Assembly: GCA_050943435.1 (NCBI GenBank) | Contig: JBMNPE010000062.1 | Location: forward strand, 1 to 8,766 | Source: RGIG5675 sp050943435 | Lineage (GTDB): Bacteria > Bacillota > Clostridia > Oscillospirales > Ruminococcaceae | DNA: 8,766 bases | Direction of reading: 5' to 3' | Shown here: positions 1 through 7,691 of the stretch, in pieces | Position numbering within the stretch: position 1 is the stretch's first letter | How the letters are laid out: each line of letters begins with the position of its first letter | Position numbers and translations under genes: made by a program | Notes under the pieces: model-generated | The model's input: only the letters and a program-made list of their open reading frames with translations | What the model was told of the DNA's origin: nothing | Database searches by the model: none

Positions 1-3000
1 ATGACGGAAACGGAAACACTCACATCGATTTCCCCACTGACAGCTACAACGGATACTCCCTGGAATGGGTTGCACTGCCAGATAACGTGACCGCTATAAA
101 GCTGGTCTATACTTCAAACCACATGAAAGTGGAAGCTCTGCTGTCGGCGTATGTGACCCTCCATCCCAGTGACCATGTGCTGTCGCTCATGGAGAACAGG
201 ACCTCAATCTCCCTCACAAACATAAACACCCTGCTGCTTTACGACTCGAACGGAAATCTCGCCGGAGTCGAGGGGACCTATGAGGGCGAGGCTACTGACA
301 GCGTAAAGGACCACGACGAGACTGTATACAGCACCGACCTGTACCACAAGAAGGCCTCAATATCTCTCACGAGCATAGAGATAGAATCCCAGATTGCAAA
401 GGGAATTGTAAGCCAGACAAACGATACGGCATTGAAGAGGACTGTCATACAGTACGCCATAAATGCCGGTGAATACGTCGGATATGACCGGACCCTTTAC
501 ACTGACGACGAAATAAGGGAGCTCAATCTCATTGATCCCCAGCAGGAGGCAGTCTTCTACGACCTGCTTCCGGCGGGGATGGAAACTGACGTCTCCACAG
601 TCCACGCCTATTTTGTGACCCCTGCAATAGAAAACGGCGCCACAAGCTACCCGTATATCGGAATTTCAGACACATCGTCAGCCGGTGAACCTGTCGTCGG
701 CCAGGAATTCGAGGTCTCGGCCACGCTCATCCGCAACTGGCGGGGATCCGGCAGGACGATGCTGATTGCCCACGTGACTGCTCCGGAAGGATTTGAAAAC
801 TTCACCAACTTCAAATCATGGAGCACGGCCAAAAACTTCCTGGGATCGTATATCCGCCTTGAATTCACGGGCTACTATCCTTGGAGCGAATATGCCGACC
901 GCGGAGGCTCTCTGCACAACATCGCCGCATACCAGACCTTAAACGACGAAATCACCGACGGCTACGGCAACGACACGACAGACTTCCTCGGAAACTGGAC
1001 ATACGGGAGAACGGATTTCCAGTATCTCAACGGAGTCCAGGAGGACTCCGAGGAGCAGGTTTCCACGGATGAGAATACAGCCGCGCAGTTCCTCTATATC
1101 GAGAATACTTCGACAATAAATCCCCTTGTGTCTGCCGACATGTCCCTCACTAAGCGCGTCAAGGGGCCCAGGGGGATCACCTGGTCCACCGGACACGACG
1201 GTGAGACCGAGGTAGAGGTCACGACGGGCGAATACTACACCTACAAGATACACATGGGCTCCGATACGGGCACTGAGACTGGCAACATCGTGCTCTTCGA
1301 CATCCTGGAGCAGTACACTCCCTCAGGGGTGTCAGAACAGTGGAGGGGGACGCTCGTCTCAATAGACACCACATACATAACAGCGAGAGGCATAAACCCC
1401 GTCATCTACTACAGTACTGTCTCAGGCATAACCGACCCGGATTATTCCGATCTTGAGGACACGTCCGTGTGGTCCACCGAGGCGCCAGACGACCTGTCCA
1501 CCGTCACTGCGATCGCCGTCGACTGCAGAAAGACAACCAGCGGCAGCGACTACTGGCTGCCAGAGAACCAGTCCCTGTCCCTCTACATAACTATGCAGGC
1601 CCCGACCGATGAGAGTGTGGTGGAGGACCTCAGCGCCAGGAACATCAAGGCATATAACTCCACATATGCCCTCTCCAACGTGAGGAGCACGGCCGAGGGG
1701 ACCTCGGAGTCAAAGAGCAAGGCCTCCGGATATACGGAAGTCGGCCTCTACTACAAGCAGATAGAAGTCACCAAGACCTGGCTCGACAACGAGGATATGT
1801 ACGGTACCAGGCCGGACAATATAATCGTTACCCTCCTGGCTGACGGAACTGCAGTTGACAGCGCTGTCCTCGGCAGAAACGACGACGGCACGGAAACCTG
1901 GAGCGTGGTCTTTGACGGCCTGTCAAAGTATTCTGCGAGCGGGGATCTCATCGAATACACAGTTGAGGAGCAGGTTGTCGGCAGCGACGGAACGACGACG
2001 ACACTCACTCCCGTGAGCGAGAGTTCCGATGATTCCTGGATAAGTTATGAAATCCCGGAAGGATTAAGCACCTCAGAATTCGAACAGGTTCTCAGCGCAT
2101 GGGATCTCTCATCCTCACAGAGCACCGTGCAGACGGCCCTCACACTGACGGAGGAATTCACTGCAGACGACTCGGGCACGGAGACGGAAAATGCCACTGT
2201 GCAGATAGGCGACGCCGGCGACGGCGAGTCTGACTACCAGGTACACCTCCTTGCAAACGGCGAAAAGACCGGGACGACAGGCCTGCTCACGAGCACAAAC
2301 GGCTGGACATACACATTTGAAGATCTCCCCACGGAGGATTCATCCGGAAGTGAGATTGAATACAGCGCAGTCATAGAGCAGACGACCGTAAGCGTTGCTG
2401 GCACCTGGGCAGATGAGGCGCTCATGTCGGAGGTCACAGTCCGCCTCCTCGCAAACGGCGAGGACACCGGAAAGACCCTCACGCTCAGCGAAAGTAGCGG
2501 ATGGTCCGGTGAATTCACCGGCCTTGTCTCCTCGGATTACTCTACCGGCGAGTCCATAACCTATACGGTGGTTGAGGACTGGGCAGCCCTGTACGATGAC
2601 GACTCCTCGGGAGGCATAGAGAATACTGAATACAGCCTTATAAACGGCGATACAACGACGTCCATCGATGTGGAAAAAATCTGGGACGACTCCATAGCCG
2701 ATGAGGACATAAGGGACATAGAAGTAAATCTTCTTGGCAGCGGCACAGTGGTGGACACTGTGACCCTCAGCGAAGAAAACAGCTGGGAGTACACCTTTGA
2801 GAGCCTTCCCGTTGCGGATGACGACGGGAATCTAATAGTCTACACCGTGGAAGAAGTGATGCCGGACGGAGAAGACTACAGCGTCTTCACGGACAGCTGG
2901 GGCAGCAGGTTCTACATCACAAACAAGGAAAAGCTGACTTCCCTCTCCGGCACAAAGACGTGGGACGATTCAGAAAACCAGGACGGAATGAGGCCGTCGT

Positions 3001-3647
3001 CCATCACAGTGAGGCTCCTTGCAGACGGACAGCCCGCGCTGGATGAGGACGGGAACGCCATAACAAAGACGGTCACCGCCTCGGACGGCTGGGAATACAC
3101 CTTCTCTGACATCCCCGAATGGAACGACGACGGGACTAAGATCTCGTATACGGTAACCGAGGATTCCGTCCCTGACTACACGGTCTCCTACAGCGGAAAC
3201 GACATCACCAACAGCTATACTCCGGGAAAGACCAGCATCACGGTGGTCAAGAGCTGGGATGACAACAGCAACGCAGACGGCGTGAGGCCGGATTCGGTGA
3301 CCGTACACCTCTTTGCAGACGGCGAGGATACCGGAAAGACTGTCACCCTGAATGAAGACAACCAGTGGAGGGCCGTCTTCTCCGGACTCGACCAGAAAAA
3401 GGACGGGCAGGACATCCGGTATACCGTCGTGGAAGACGTGCCGAATGGCTATTCATCCGAAGTCACCGGCAGCGAGACGGAGGGATACATCATAATAAAC
3501 TCTCATCCTCCGAAGCCGGGCGATAACATAGTGCACACCTCGGACGAATCACGTCCCGGACTGTGGAGTGCCCTCATGATCGTGTCTCTCTGCACTATAG
3601 TCTTCTGCGTCATAAAGAAGCGCAGGGCTTTTGGCGGAAGAGCCTGA
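1..3647 (+). CDS. Large Cna_B-repeat surface protein (5' truncated by window edge)
   Basis: A secreted, cell-wall-associated adhesin or pilin-like protein of Gram-positive type. The reading frame is open from base 3 with sensible sequence (DGNGNTHIDF...) before the first GTG at 87, so the gene begins left of the window; no signal peptide is visible. About 1214 codons are present. Numbering from the GTG at 87: residues 1-350 are an unassigned beta-rich region, and 350-550 resemble a DUF11/isopeptide-type segment (SLTKRVKG, later YTYKIHMGSDTGTETGN). Cna_B repeats follow at about 559-630, 715-765 (degenerate), 766-855, 856-948, 950-1045 and 1048-1140, with recurrent (K)xW-D, VTVxLLADG and YTVxE motifs. 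The C-terminus has PPKPGDN, a hydrophobic segment at about 1158-1176 and a KKRR tail, which is the layout of a sortase signal although the LPxTG threonine is missing. The binding target is unknown. The Cna_B assignment is secure. Confidence 0.95.
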   Translation, partial: DGNGNTHIDFPTDSYNGYSLEWVALPDNVTAIKLVYTSNHMKVEALLSAYVTLHPSDHVLSLMENRTSISLTNINTLLLYDSNGNLAGVEGTYEGEATDSVKDHDETVYSTDLYHKKASISLTSIEIESQIAKGIVSQTNDTALKRTVIQYAINAGEYVGYDRTLYTDDEIRELNLIDPQQEAVFYDLLPAGMETDVSTVHAYFVTPAIENGATSYPYIGISDTSSAGEPVVGQEFEVSATLIRNWRGSGRTMLIAHVTAPEGFENFTNFKSWSTAKNFLGSYIRLEFTGYYPWSEYADRGGSLHNIAAYQTLNDEITDGYGNDTTDFLGNWTYGRTDFQYLNGVQEDSEEQVSTDENTAAQFLYIENTSTINPLVSADMSLTKRVKGPRGITWSTGHDGETEVEVTTGEYYTYKIHMGSDTGTETGNIVLFDILEQYTPSGVSEQWRGTLVSIDTTYITARGINPVIYYSTVSGITDPDYSDLEDTSVWSTEAPDDLSTVTAIAVDCRKTTSGSDYWLPENQSLSLYITMQAPTDESVVEDLSARNIKAYNSTYALSNVRSTAEGTSESKSKASGYTEVGLYYKQIEVTKTWLDNEDMYGTRPDNIIVTLLADGTAVDSAVLGRNDDGTETWSVVFDGLSKYSASGDLIEYTVEEQVVGSDGTTTTLTPVSESSDDSWISYEIPEGLSTSEFEQVLSAWDLSSSQSTVQTALTLTEEFTADDSGTETENATVQIGDAGDGESDYQVHLLANGEKTGTTGLLTSTNGWTYTFEDLPTEDSSGSEIEYSAVIEQTTVSVAGTWADEALMSEVTVRLLANGEDTGKTLTLSESSGWSGEFTGLVSSDYSTGESITYTVVEDWAALYDDDSSGGIENTEYSLINGDTTTSIDVEKIWDDSIADEDIRDIEVNLLGSGTVVDTVTLSEENSWEYTFESLPVADDDGNLIVYTVEEVMPDGEDYSVFTDSWGSRFYITNKEKLTSLSGTKTWDDSENQDGMRPSSITVRLLADGQPALDEDGNAITKTVTASDGWEYTFSDIPEWNDDGTKISYTVTEDSVPDYTVSYSGNDITNSYTPGKTSITVVKSWDDNSNADGVRPDSVTVHLFADGEDTGKTVTLNEDNQWRAVFSGLDQKKDGQDIRYTVVEDVPNGYSSEVTGSETEGYIIINSHPPKPGDNIVHTSDESRPGLWSALMIVSLCTIVFCVIKKRRAFGGRA

Positions 3648-3655
3648 AATCGGGC

Positions 3656-3680
3656 TTCTGAGGCTTATCGGGCTTCAGAA
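3656..3680. repeat. Inverted repeat just after the surface-protein stop
   Basis: Arms TTCTGA and TCAGAA are perfectly complementary. They extend inward through GGCT/GGCT with two G-T pairs, giving about 10 pairs around the loop TATCG. It starts 8 bases after the TGA of the surface-protein gene. No T-run follows, so it may be a 3'-end-stabilising hairpin rather than a terminator on its own. It overlaps a direct repeat of ATCGGGCTTC. Confidence 0.45.
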
Positions 3681-3694
3681 ATTGACATTAAAAC

Positions 3695-3722
3695 AGCTGA
3701 GCCGCTTTTTCCCGGCGCAGCT
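3695..3722. terminator. Probable bidirectional intrinsic terminator between convergent genes
   Basis: AGCTGAGCCG (3695-3704) pairs with CGGCGCAGCT (3713-3722) in a 10-base stem with one mismatch and an 8-base loop. On the plus strand it is followed by a pyrimidine-rich TTCCTATTTCT. On the minus strand it is followed by GTTTTAAT. It lies between the 3' ends of the plus-strand surface protein and the minus-strand lipoprotein, where a shared terminator is expected. The U-tracts are imperfect. Confidence 0.6.
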
Positions 3723-3771
3723 TTCCTATTTCTGATGTTCTGCCGTGGCCGTGCCGCCGGCACTTCTCAGA

Positions 3772-4362
3772 TCATTCCGATTCGTCGAAACTGGCTACAG
3801 CAGTCTCTATCTCATCCTGGGTGATGAACCCTGAGGAGTTGTACAGGGCATAGTCGTAGCCTCCGTCGTTCCACATGAGGATATACACGGTTCCGTCTTT
3901 GCCGTACGTCGTGAGATCCTTCGAGTTGCCCGTCCCGGTGTCGGTCTCGGTGTATTCCGAATACTCAAGTGCCAGCACATTCTTGCCGCTCACGGCCTTT
4001 TCAGCTATATATGAAATCTCATTGGAACCGCTCCTGCAGTATTCAGCCCTGATGGCTGTGGCATTCTTGCCGTAATAGGTGATGTCCGGACAATTGTCAA
4101 AGGTCTGAGGAAGCGCGTAGTCAAACCCAGCCTGGGTTTCAGCCTCGATGAGGCTGGAAAATTCAATAAACGGGGCATCAGCATCCGCCGAAACAGCTGT
4201 TGACGCTGCCTCCGAGGACACAGAAGCAGTGGATTCCGATGAGGAAGAGCTCTCTGTCATTGCCTCGGAAGAAGCGGTACCCGTCGCATTGGACCCGCAT
4301 GCAGCGAGGGAAAATATCAAGACTGCTGCCGCAACAATAGCCAGTACTTTTTTCAGTTTCAT
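3772..4362 (-). CDS. Small secreted lipoprotein, DUF4367-like
   Basis: A 196-residue lipoprotein predicted to be anchored to the outer face of the membrane. I chose the ATG at 4362 because MKLKK followed by a hydrophobic stretch and the lipobox LAAC gives a complete type II signal peptide, with Cys at about residue 22. A GGAG lies six bases upstream. The longer in-frame start at 4428 would put 22 hydrophilic residues before the signal peptide and has no clear ribosome site. A Ser/Thr/Ala/Glu-rich linker (residues 25-65) is followed by a compact domain with GFDYALP, then EYTETDTG, TTYGKDGTVYI, and W-DGGYDYALY near the end. This pattern matches small Clostridia lipoproteins carrying a DUF4367-like, anti-sigma-C-terminus-like fold. 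That family assignment is from memory of the motif pattern and is moderate. Function is unknown. It is convergent with the surface-protein gene and probably transcribed separately from the gene upstream of it. Confidence 0.9.
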   Translation of the reverse strand: MKLKKVLAIVAAAVLIFSLAACGSNATGTASSEAMTESSSSSESTASVSSEAASTAVSADADAPFIEFSSLIEAETQAGFDYALPQTFDNCPDITYYGKNATAIRAEYCRSGSNEISYIAEKAVSGKNVLALEYSEYTETDTGTGNSKDLTTYGKDGTVYILMWNDGGYDYALYNSSGFITQDEIETAVASFDESE

Positions 4363-4367
4363 ATTTC

Positions 4368-4384
4368 TCTCCGAATTCCGTAAT
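4368..4384 (-). repeat. 17-base leader repeat containing the ribosome site, copy 1 (lipoprotein)
   Basis: On the minus strand this reads ATTACGGAATTCGGAGA directly before the lipoprotein start and includes its GGAG Shine-Dalgarno. The leader of the YgjV-GNAT gene carries the same 17 bases with one difference (5173-5189). Confidence 0.6.
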
Positions 4385-4503
4385 AACTGCCCATGGCCTG
4401 CCCTGCAGGACTCATCGCAGTATTTCACATGCTACATCACTATTTTGTCCTTATTGTTAACACGGCCGCAGGCCCGGGACTTTCATCCTTAGGGCCGGCG
4501 CAG

Positions 4504-4536
4504 AAAAAGGTGTCCTCAAAAGAACATCTTTCAAGG
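4504..4536 (-). terminator. Candidate terminator after the YgjV-GNAT gene
   Basis: On the minus strand, CCTTGAAAGA (4536-4527) pairs with TCTTTTGAGG (4523-4514) around a TGT loop: ten pairs including two G-U. ACACC and then TTTTT (4508-4504) follow. The run of T is five bases past the stem. An alternative shorter stem, TGTTC/GGACA, would bring it closer. It sits about 25 bases after the YgjV-GNAT stop, so it probably ends the deaminase operon before the lipoprotein gene. Confidence 0.5.
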
Positions 4537-4559
4537 GCATCCTTCTGTTTAATAAGAGG

Positions 4560-5165
4560 TCAGGCTTCGAGGTTCTTTACGTACCTGTCCCCTTCCTTTT
4601 TGAATCCGACGCTGTCGAGATATTTTTTGTGCTTCTCGTCAGGCCCGCTGAATGTAACCTGCTTTATTCCGGACTTTCCGAGCTTCCCGAACACATATTT
4701 CCCCACGGAAAAGTCGCGGTACTTTTCTGTGGTGTAGTCGAGCACGAGGTCCATCGTGCTCCCCTCCCTGTTGCCGAGCATGAGGCCTGCGGTCTCTCCG
4801 CCCTGGCACACGATGTATGCCGAATTGGCGTGGGACGGGTCGAGGTCGGTTCCCGGGAAGAACGACAGGATGTCGCTGCGGCACCTCTCTAGCTCGTGCT
4901 TCAGGTACGTGTCGGAGGGCGATACCTCCACGAGGTCGTATGCCTTGTCGGTTCTCGACATCTTTATTAAGTAGTAGATGTTGATGACCACAAGGGCAAA
5001 GTTCATGATTGCCGTAGGGTACGACTTGATTATGAGTGCATAGATTGCAAAGATAAAACCGCCTATCGAGTTGACGATTCTCAGCTTCACCACCGAGGTG
5101 AGAAGGAATGATACAAGTACGATGGCAGACCCTATGTAGCCAAGAAGTTCAATGTAAAAATCCAT
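4560..5165 (-). CDS. YgjV-family membrane protein fused to a GNAT-like domain
   Basis: A 201-residue inner-membrane protein. The N-terminal 70 residues form three likely membrane helices (about 5-24, 30-47 and 49-68). They carry the YgjV pattern: GYIGSAIVLVSFL, KLRIVNSIGG and AIMNFALVVINIYYL. The soluble remainder looks like the core of a GNAT acetyltransferase: strand AYIVCQGGETAGLMLG (117-132), YRDFSVGKYVF (149-159) at the acyl-CoA pyrophosphate loop position, and HKKYLDSVGFKKEGDRYVK (179-197) resembling the C-terminal GNAT motif. Whether it binds acyl-CoA is unknown; the loop is a loose match to RxxGxG/A. The ATG at 5165 has GGAG eight bases upstream. It begins 27 bp after the deaminase stop on the same strand, so the two are very probably cotranscribed. 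YgjV itself has no established biochemical function. Confidence 0.9.
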   Translation of the reverse strand: MDFYIELLGYIGSAIVLVSFLLTSVVKLRIVNSIGGFIFAIYALIIKSYPTAIMNFALVVINIYYLIKMSRTDKAYDLVEVSPSDTYLKHELERCRSDILSFFPGTDLDPSHANSAYIVCQGGETAGLMLGNREGSTMDLVLDYTTEKYRDFSVGKYVFGKLGKSGIKQVTFSGPDEKHKKYLDSVGFKKEGDRYVKNLEA

Positions 5166-5172
5166 TTTCCCA

Positions 5173-5189
5173 TCTCCGAATTCTGTAAT
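5173..5189 (-). repeat. 17-base leader repeat containing the ribosome site, copy 2 (YgjV-GNAT)
   Basis: The minus strand reads ATTACAGAATTCGGAGA, identical at 16 of 17 positions to the leader of the lipoprotein gene. It fills most of the 27-bp gap between the deaminase stop and the YgjV-GNAT start and supplies the ribosome binding site. Confidence 0.6.
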
Positions 5190-5192
5190 CTG

Positions 5193-7667
5193 TTATTCAG
5201 AACCTGCGGCAGAGGTCTCTTCCCTGCATTCCTCGAGGACCTCATCTGCCACATCGTTCCTGTCACCAAATATTGTAACATACCCCTTCAGGGATTCGGC
5301 CTTCGTTTTGAGCATCCTTGAGTGCTCGCTCACGTATATGGCGCATTTTCCGGCGCAGTTTTTTGCCTCCTGAATGAGGTTTGCCCCTCCGGAGTTGCCG
5401 TCGAATGCTATCAGCGCGGAGGGCCTTCTCCTGAATATCTCGTAGGAAATGCTCTTGTAGAGCCCCATCCCTGCGGGCTCGATGGATATCCTGACGGATG
5501 TGCCGCTGGAGCGTATCTTCTTTTCCTCCTTGCGCGTGACCAGCGAAGGGACATAGGAGAAGACGCGGAACTTCCCGTCATTTATGTCTAGGAGGTACTT
5601 CTCGTATCCCGTCATCGAATGGCCTATCACAAAGAACATTTTTGCGGGATCCCCGTTCTCCACGAGTTTCTCAATAATCATGCGGCCGGATTCCCTCACC
5701 CTCGTCGTGTGCATGTCGTTGTTAAAGCTTCCGCCCGCTATTATCACGGGATACATGCCCTGCGGGAGATCCTTTACCATATTTCCTAGCTCATCCTCGG
5801 AGTCGTACTTCTTCTCCGTCAGGAAGAGGTCGCCGCCAGTCTCCTTCTGCTCGTCTATGAGCTGCGGCAGCACCTTCTCTATGGGCCTTCCCGCGAGCAT
5901 TTTGTCGAAGGCCTCGGACTTTTCCTCGAAATCCTTTATTCCGCGCTTCTCTATCTCAGTCTCGGCCCTCTTCATCTGGTGCATTTCTTCCCTCGTGAGC
6001 CCAAGAAGCCTCTCGAGGGCCAGCTGCTCGTCCATCGGGGAAGTGCCGTACAGGGCGGCTCCGTCGGTTCCCTGGACGCATTTCACCCCTGCAGCGAGAT
6101 ACCTCTTGAGCGGGTGGTGTTCGAGCGATGTAAGGTTGTTGAGCCTTACATTCGAGGTTATCTGGAATTCCAGGACCACGCCGTACTTCTTTAGGAGCTT
6201 TATGAGGTCCCTGCCCTTCTGTGTGCTGAGGCTCGGGGTGTGGACCCCATGGCCTATCCTTATATACGGCATCTTCTGGCCCGGAGCCAGGGCGTCGTGG
6301 ACGCACTTTATGCTGTTTTCAACGTTGTCCTTGAGGCAGTCGCTCTCTCCGGCGTGGATCCTTATCGTGAAGCACGGGTATTTTGCCGCTATCTTGACGA
6401 ATTCCTCGAGAACCGGCCTCAGCTCCCTTATGTCGTTTATCTCCTCGCCCACTATGTCGCAGCCTGCAACATACGGGTCTGCGGCGACTACCTTGAGGAC
6501 CCTAATGCTCTTCTGGAGATACCCGTTAGGGGTTATGTTGTCCTTGACTATGGTGAGAGGTATTCTCCTCACCGCCGCGAGGAACCTTATCATGACGCCT
6601 GTGTCATCGAGGATCTTCGGCATCACCTCGTGGACCTGGCTCAGTATCTCGACGGCCTTGTCCTCCTTTACGAGGTTCGTGTCGGAGATTTCCACGTATT
6701 CTATCCCCTGGTCCCTGTATCCCCTCGCTATCCAGAGGAGTTCATCCTGGTAGAGGGTATTTTCTGCGTACCTCGGGTCCTTCCTGTCGGCTTCCATCTG
6801 CCTTATTGCGTTTACAATGTCTTCATCAGGTATTCTGTTTATACCCTTGAGCTCTATCTTCTTTTCCGAGAAGGCAGCCCTCGTAAAGACATACCTGTAG
6901 AGGTAGACCTTTTCGAGGTTTGCAAATACTGCCTGTCCGTCCTTTGGTATGGAGAGAGAAGCCCTTATCTTAGCGATGTTGTAGGCTGCATTGGAGATGT
7001 TGTTGAGTATGAAGTCGGCAAAGTTTATGAATGTGTTGTCGTTTATCTTTCTGTCGAGATACTTGCCTGTTAGGGGAGAATCGGCAAACTTCTTCTCGAC
7101 CACTGCCCTCTGCCTCTCCAGCATCTTCTGCTGCTTTGCAGTGACCCTGAGGCCCAGCTTGCGTATGTAGTAGAGCGGGTATCTTATCTGGTAGTGTATC
7201 CCGAGGGCAATCAGGATGTCCGGGGACAGGTTGGCGTTCATGTGGGTGTGCAGGTCGGTCCTGAACTTGCAGTCTGTAAATATGAACGACTTTACAATAG
7301 ACCGAAACATCGATATGTCGTAGTGCTTTGTCTGGCTCATCAGGGTCTTGGAGATGGACGGTATTGCGGCCTTCATCTTGATCTGCCCGTCGGGGTAGAT
7401 GTTGGCCACCTTGGTGTCCGCGAGCCTGAATATGTAGACCTTCTGGTTGTACGCGTTTATATAGCAGGGAACGCGGCCCCGTATTACCTTGAGGCCGTTC
7501 TCGTCCCTCGAAATGGGGAGACTGCAGAGCTTCGCGAGGTTGGTTATCAGCGTCCCGGTGCTGTGGTTTGGCGTCCTCAGGACATAGTGCATATCTTCCC
7601 CGGAAAGGTAAAGATCTACAATGATATCCTTTTCCCGGTCGAGATAGAATCTGCCGAACTGCTTCAT
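5193..7667 (-). CDS. Adenosine-deaminase-like hydrolase with C-terminal SLOG-like domain
   Basis: An 824-residue cytoplasmic protein, more than twice the length of a housekeeping adenosine deaminase (about 340). Residues 1-135 are a unique, strand-rich extension. The amidohydrolase core spans about 136-570: DLHTH (metal ligands H140, H142), IRIHAGES (H438 and catalytic-type E441), RIGHG (H473), SNVRL, a later HPL and AAG, and GTDGA (D535, the last metal ligand position). These are in classical adenosine/AMP deaminase order. About 100 extra residues lie between HxH and HAGE. The second Asp of the usual TDD is Gly536. After a charged linker, residues 636-802 look Rossmann-like: YPVIIAGGSF, FFVIGHSMTG, then ALIAFDGNSGGANLIQEAKN, which resembles SLOG/DUF2493 nucleotide-binding domains. 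The ATG at 7667 has GGGAG six bases upstream. It is the second ORF of a transcript that starts near 7854 and is followed by a membrane protein. Substrate could be adenosine, a nucleotide or a signal molecule. The deaminase-fold call is strong, SLOG moderate. Confidence 0.93.
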   Translation of the reverse strand: MKQFGRFYLDREKDIIVDLYLSGEDMHYVLRTPNHSTGTLITNLAKLCSLPISRDENGLKVIRGRVPCYINAYNQKVYIFRLADTKVANIYPDGQIKMKAAIPSISKTLMSQTKHYDISMFRSIVKSFIFTDCKFRTDLHTHMNANLSPDILIALGIHYQIRYPLYYIRKLGLRVTAKQQKMLERQRAVVEKKFADSPLTGKYLDRKINDNTFINFADFILNNISNAAYNIAKIRASLSIPKDGQAVFANLEKVYLYRYVFTRAAFSEKKIELKGINRIPDEDIVNAIRQMEADRKDPRYAENTLYQDELLWIARGYRDQGIEYVEISDTNLVKEDKAVEILSQVHEVMPKILDDTGVMIRFLAAVRRIPLTIVKDNITPNGYLQKSIRVLKVVAADPYVAGCDIVGEEINDIRELRPVLEEFVKIAAKYPCFTIRIHAGESDCLKDNVENSIKCVHDALAPGQKMPYIRIGHGVHTPSLSTQKGRDLIKLLKKYGVVLEFQITSNVRLNNLTSLEHHPLKRYLAAGVKCVQGTDGAALYGTSPMDEQLALERLLGLTREEMHQMKRAETEIEKRGIKDFEEKSEAFDKMLAGRPIEKVLPQLIDEQKETGGDLFLTEKKYDSEDELGNMVKDLPQGMYPVIIAGGSFNNDMHTTRVRESGRMIIEKLVENGDPAKMFFVIGHSMTGYEKYLLDINDGKFRVFSYVPSLVTRKEEKKIRSSGTSVRISIEPAGMGLYKSISYEIFRRRPSALIAFDGNSGGANLIQEAKNCAGKCAIYVSEHSRMLKTKAESLKGYVTIFGDRNDVADEVLEECREETSAAGSE

Positions 7668-7691
7668 TGACTTCTCCCTCTATATACAACA

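Noticed and set aside
87..89. GTG as the true start of the surface-protein gene
   Set aside because: The frame is open and protein-like back to base 3, there is no Shine-Dalgarno sequence before it and no signal peptide after it. The gene begins outside the window.
4363..4428. 22-residue N-terminal extension of the lipoprotein
   Set aside because: It would bury the signal peptide inside the protein and lacks a ribosome site; the start at 4362 has both a GGAG and a textbook lipobox arrangement.
5584..6753. 389-codon open frame on the plus strand
   Set aside because: It lies entirely antisense to the deaminase gene, has a Ser/Arg/Pro-rich composition typical of a shadow frame and no domain I recognise. 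The minus-strand frame carries clear catalytic motifs.
6240..7073. 277-codon open frame on the plus strand
   Set aside because: Antisense to the deaminase gene, with skewed Val/Tyr/Leu composition and no recognisable motif; a by-product of codon bias on the real strand.
5193..7667. Naming the deaminase RdrB and the locus RADAR
   Set aside because: No RdrA-type ATPase is present, the C-terminal Rossmann-like domain is not something I can equate with RdrB, and no alignment could be run.
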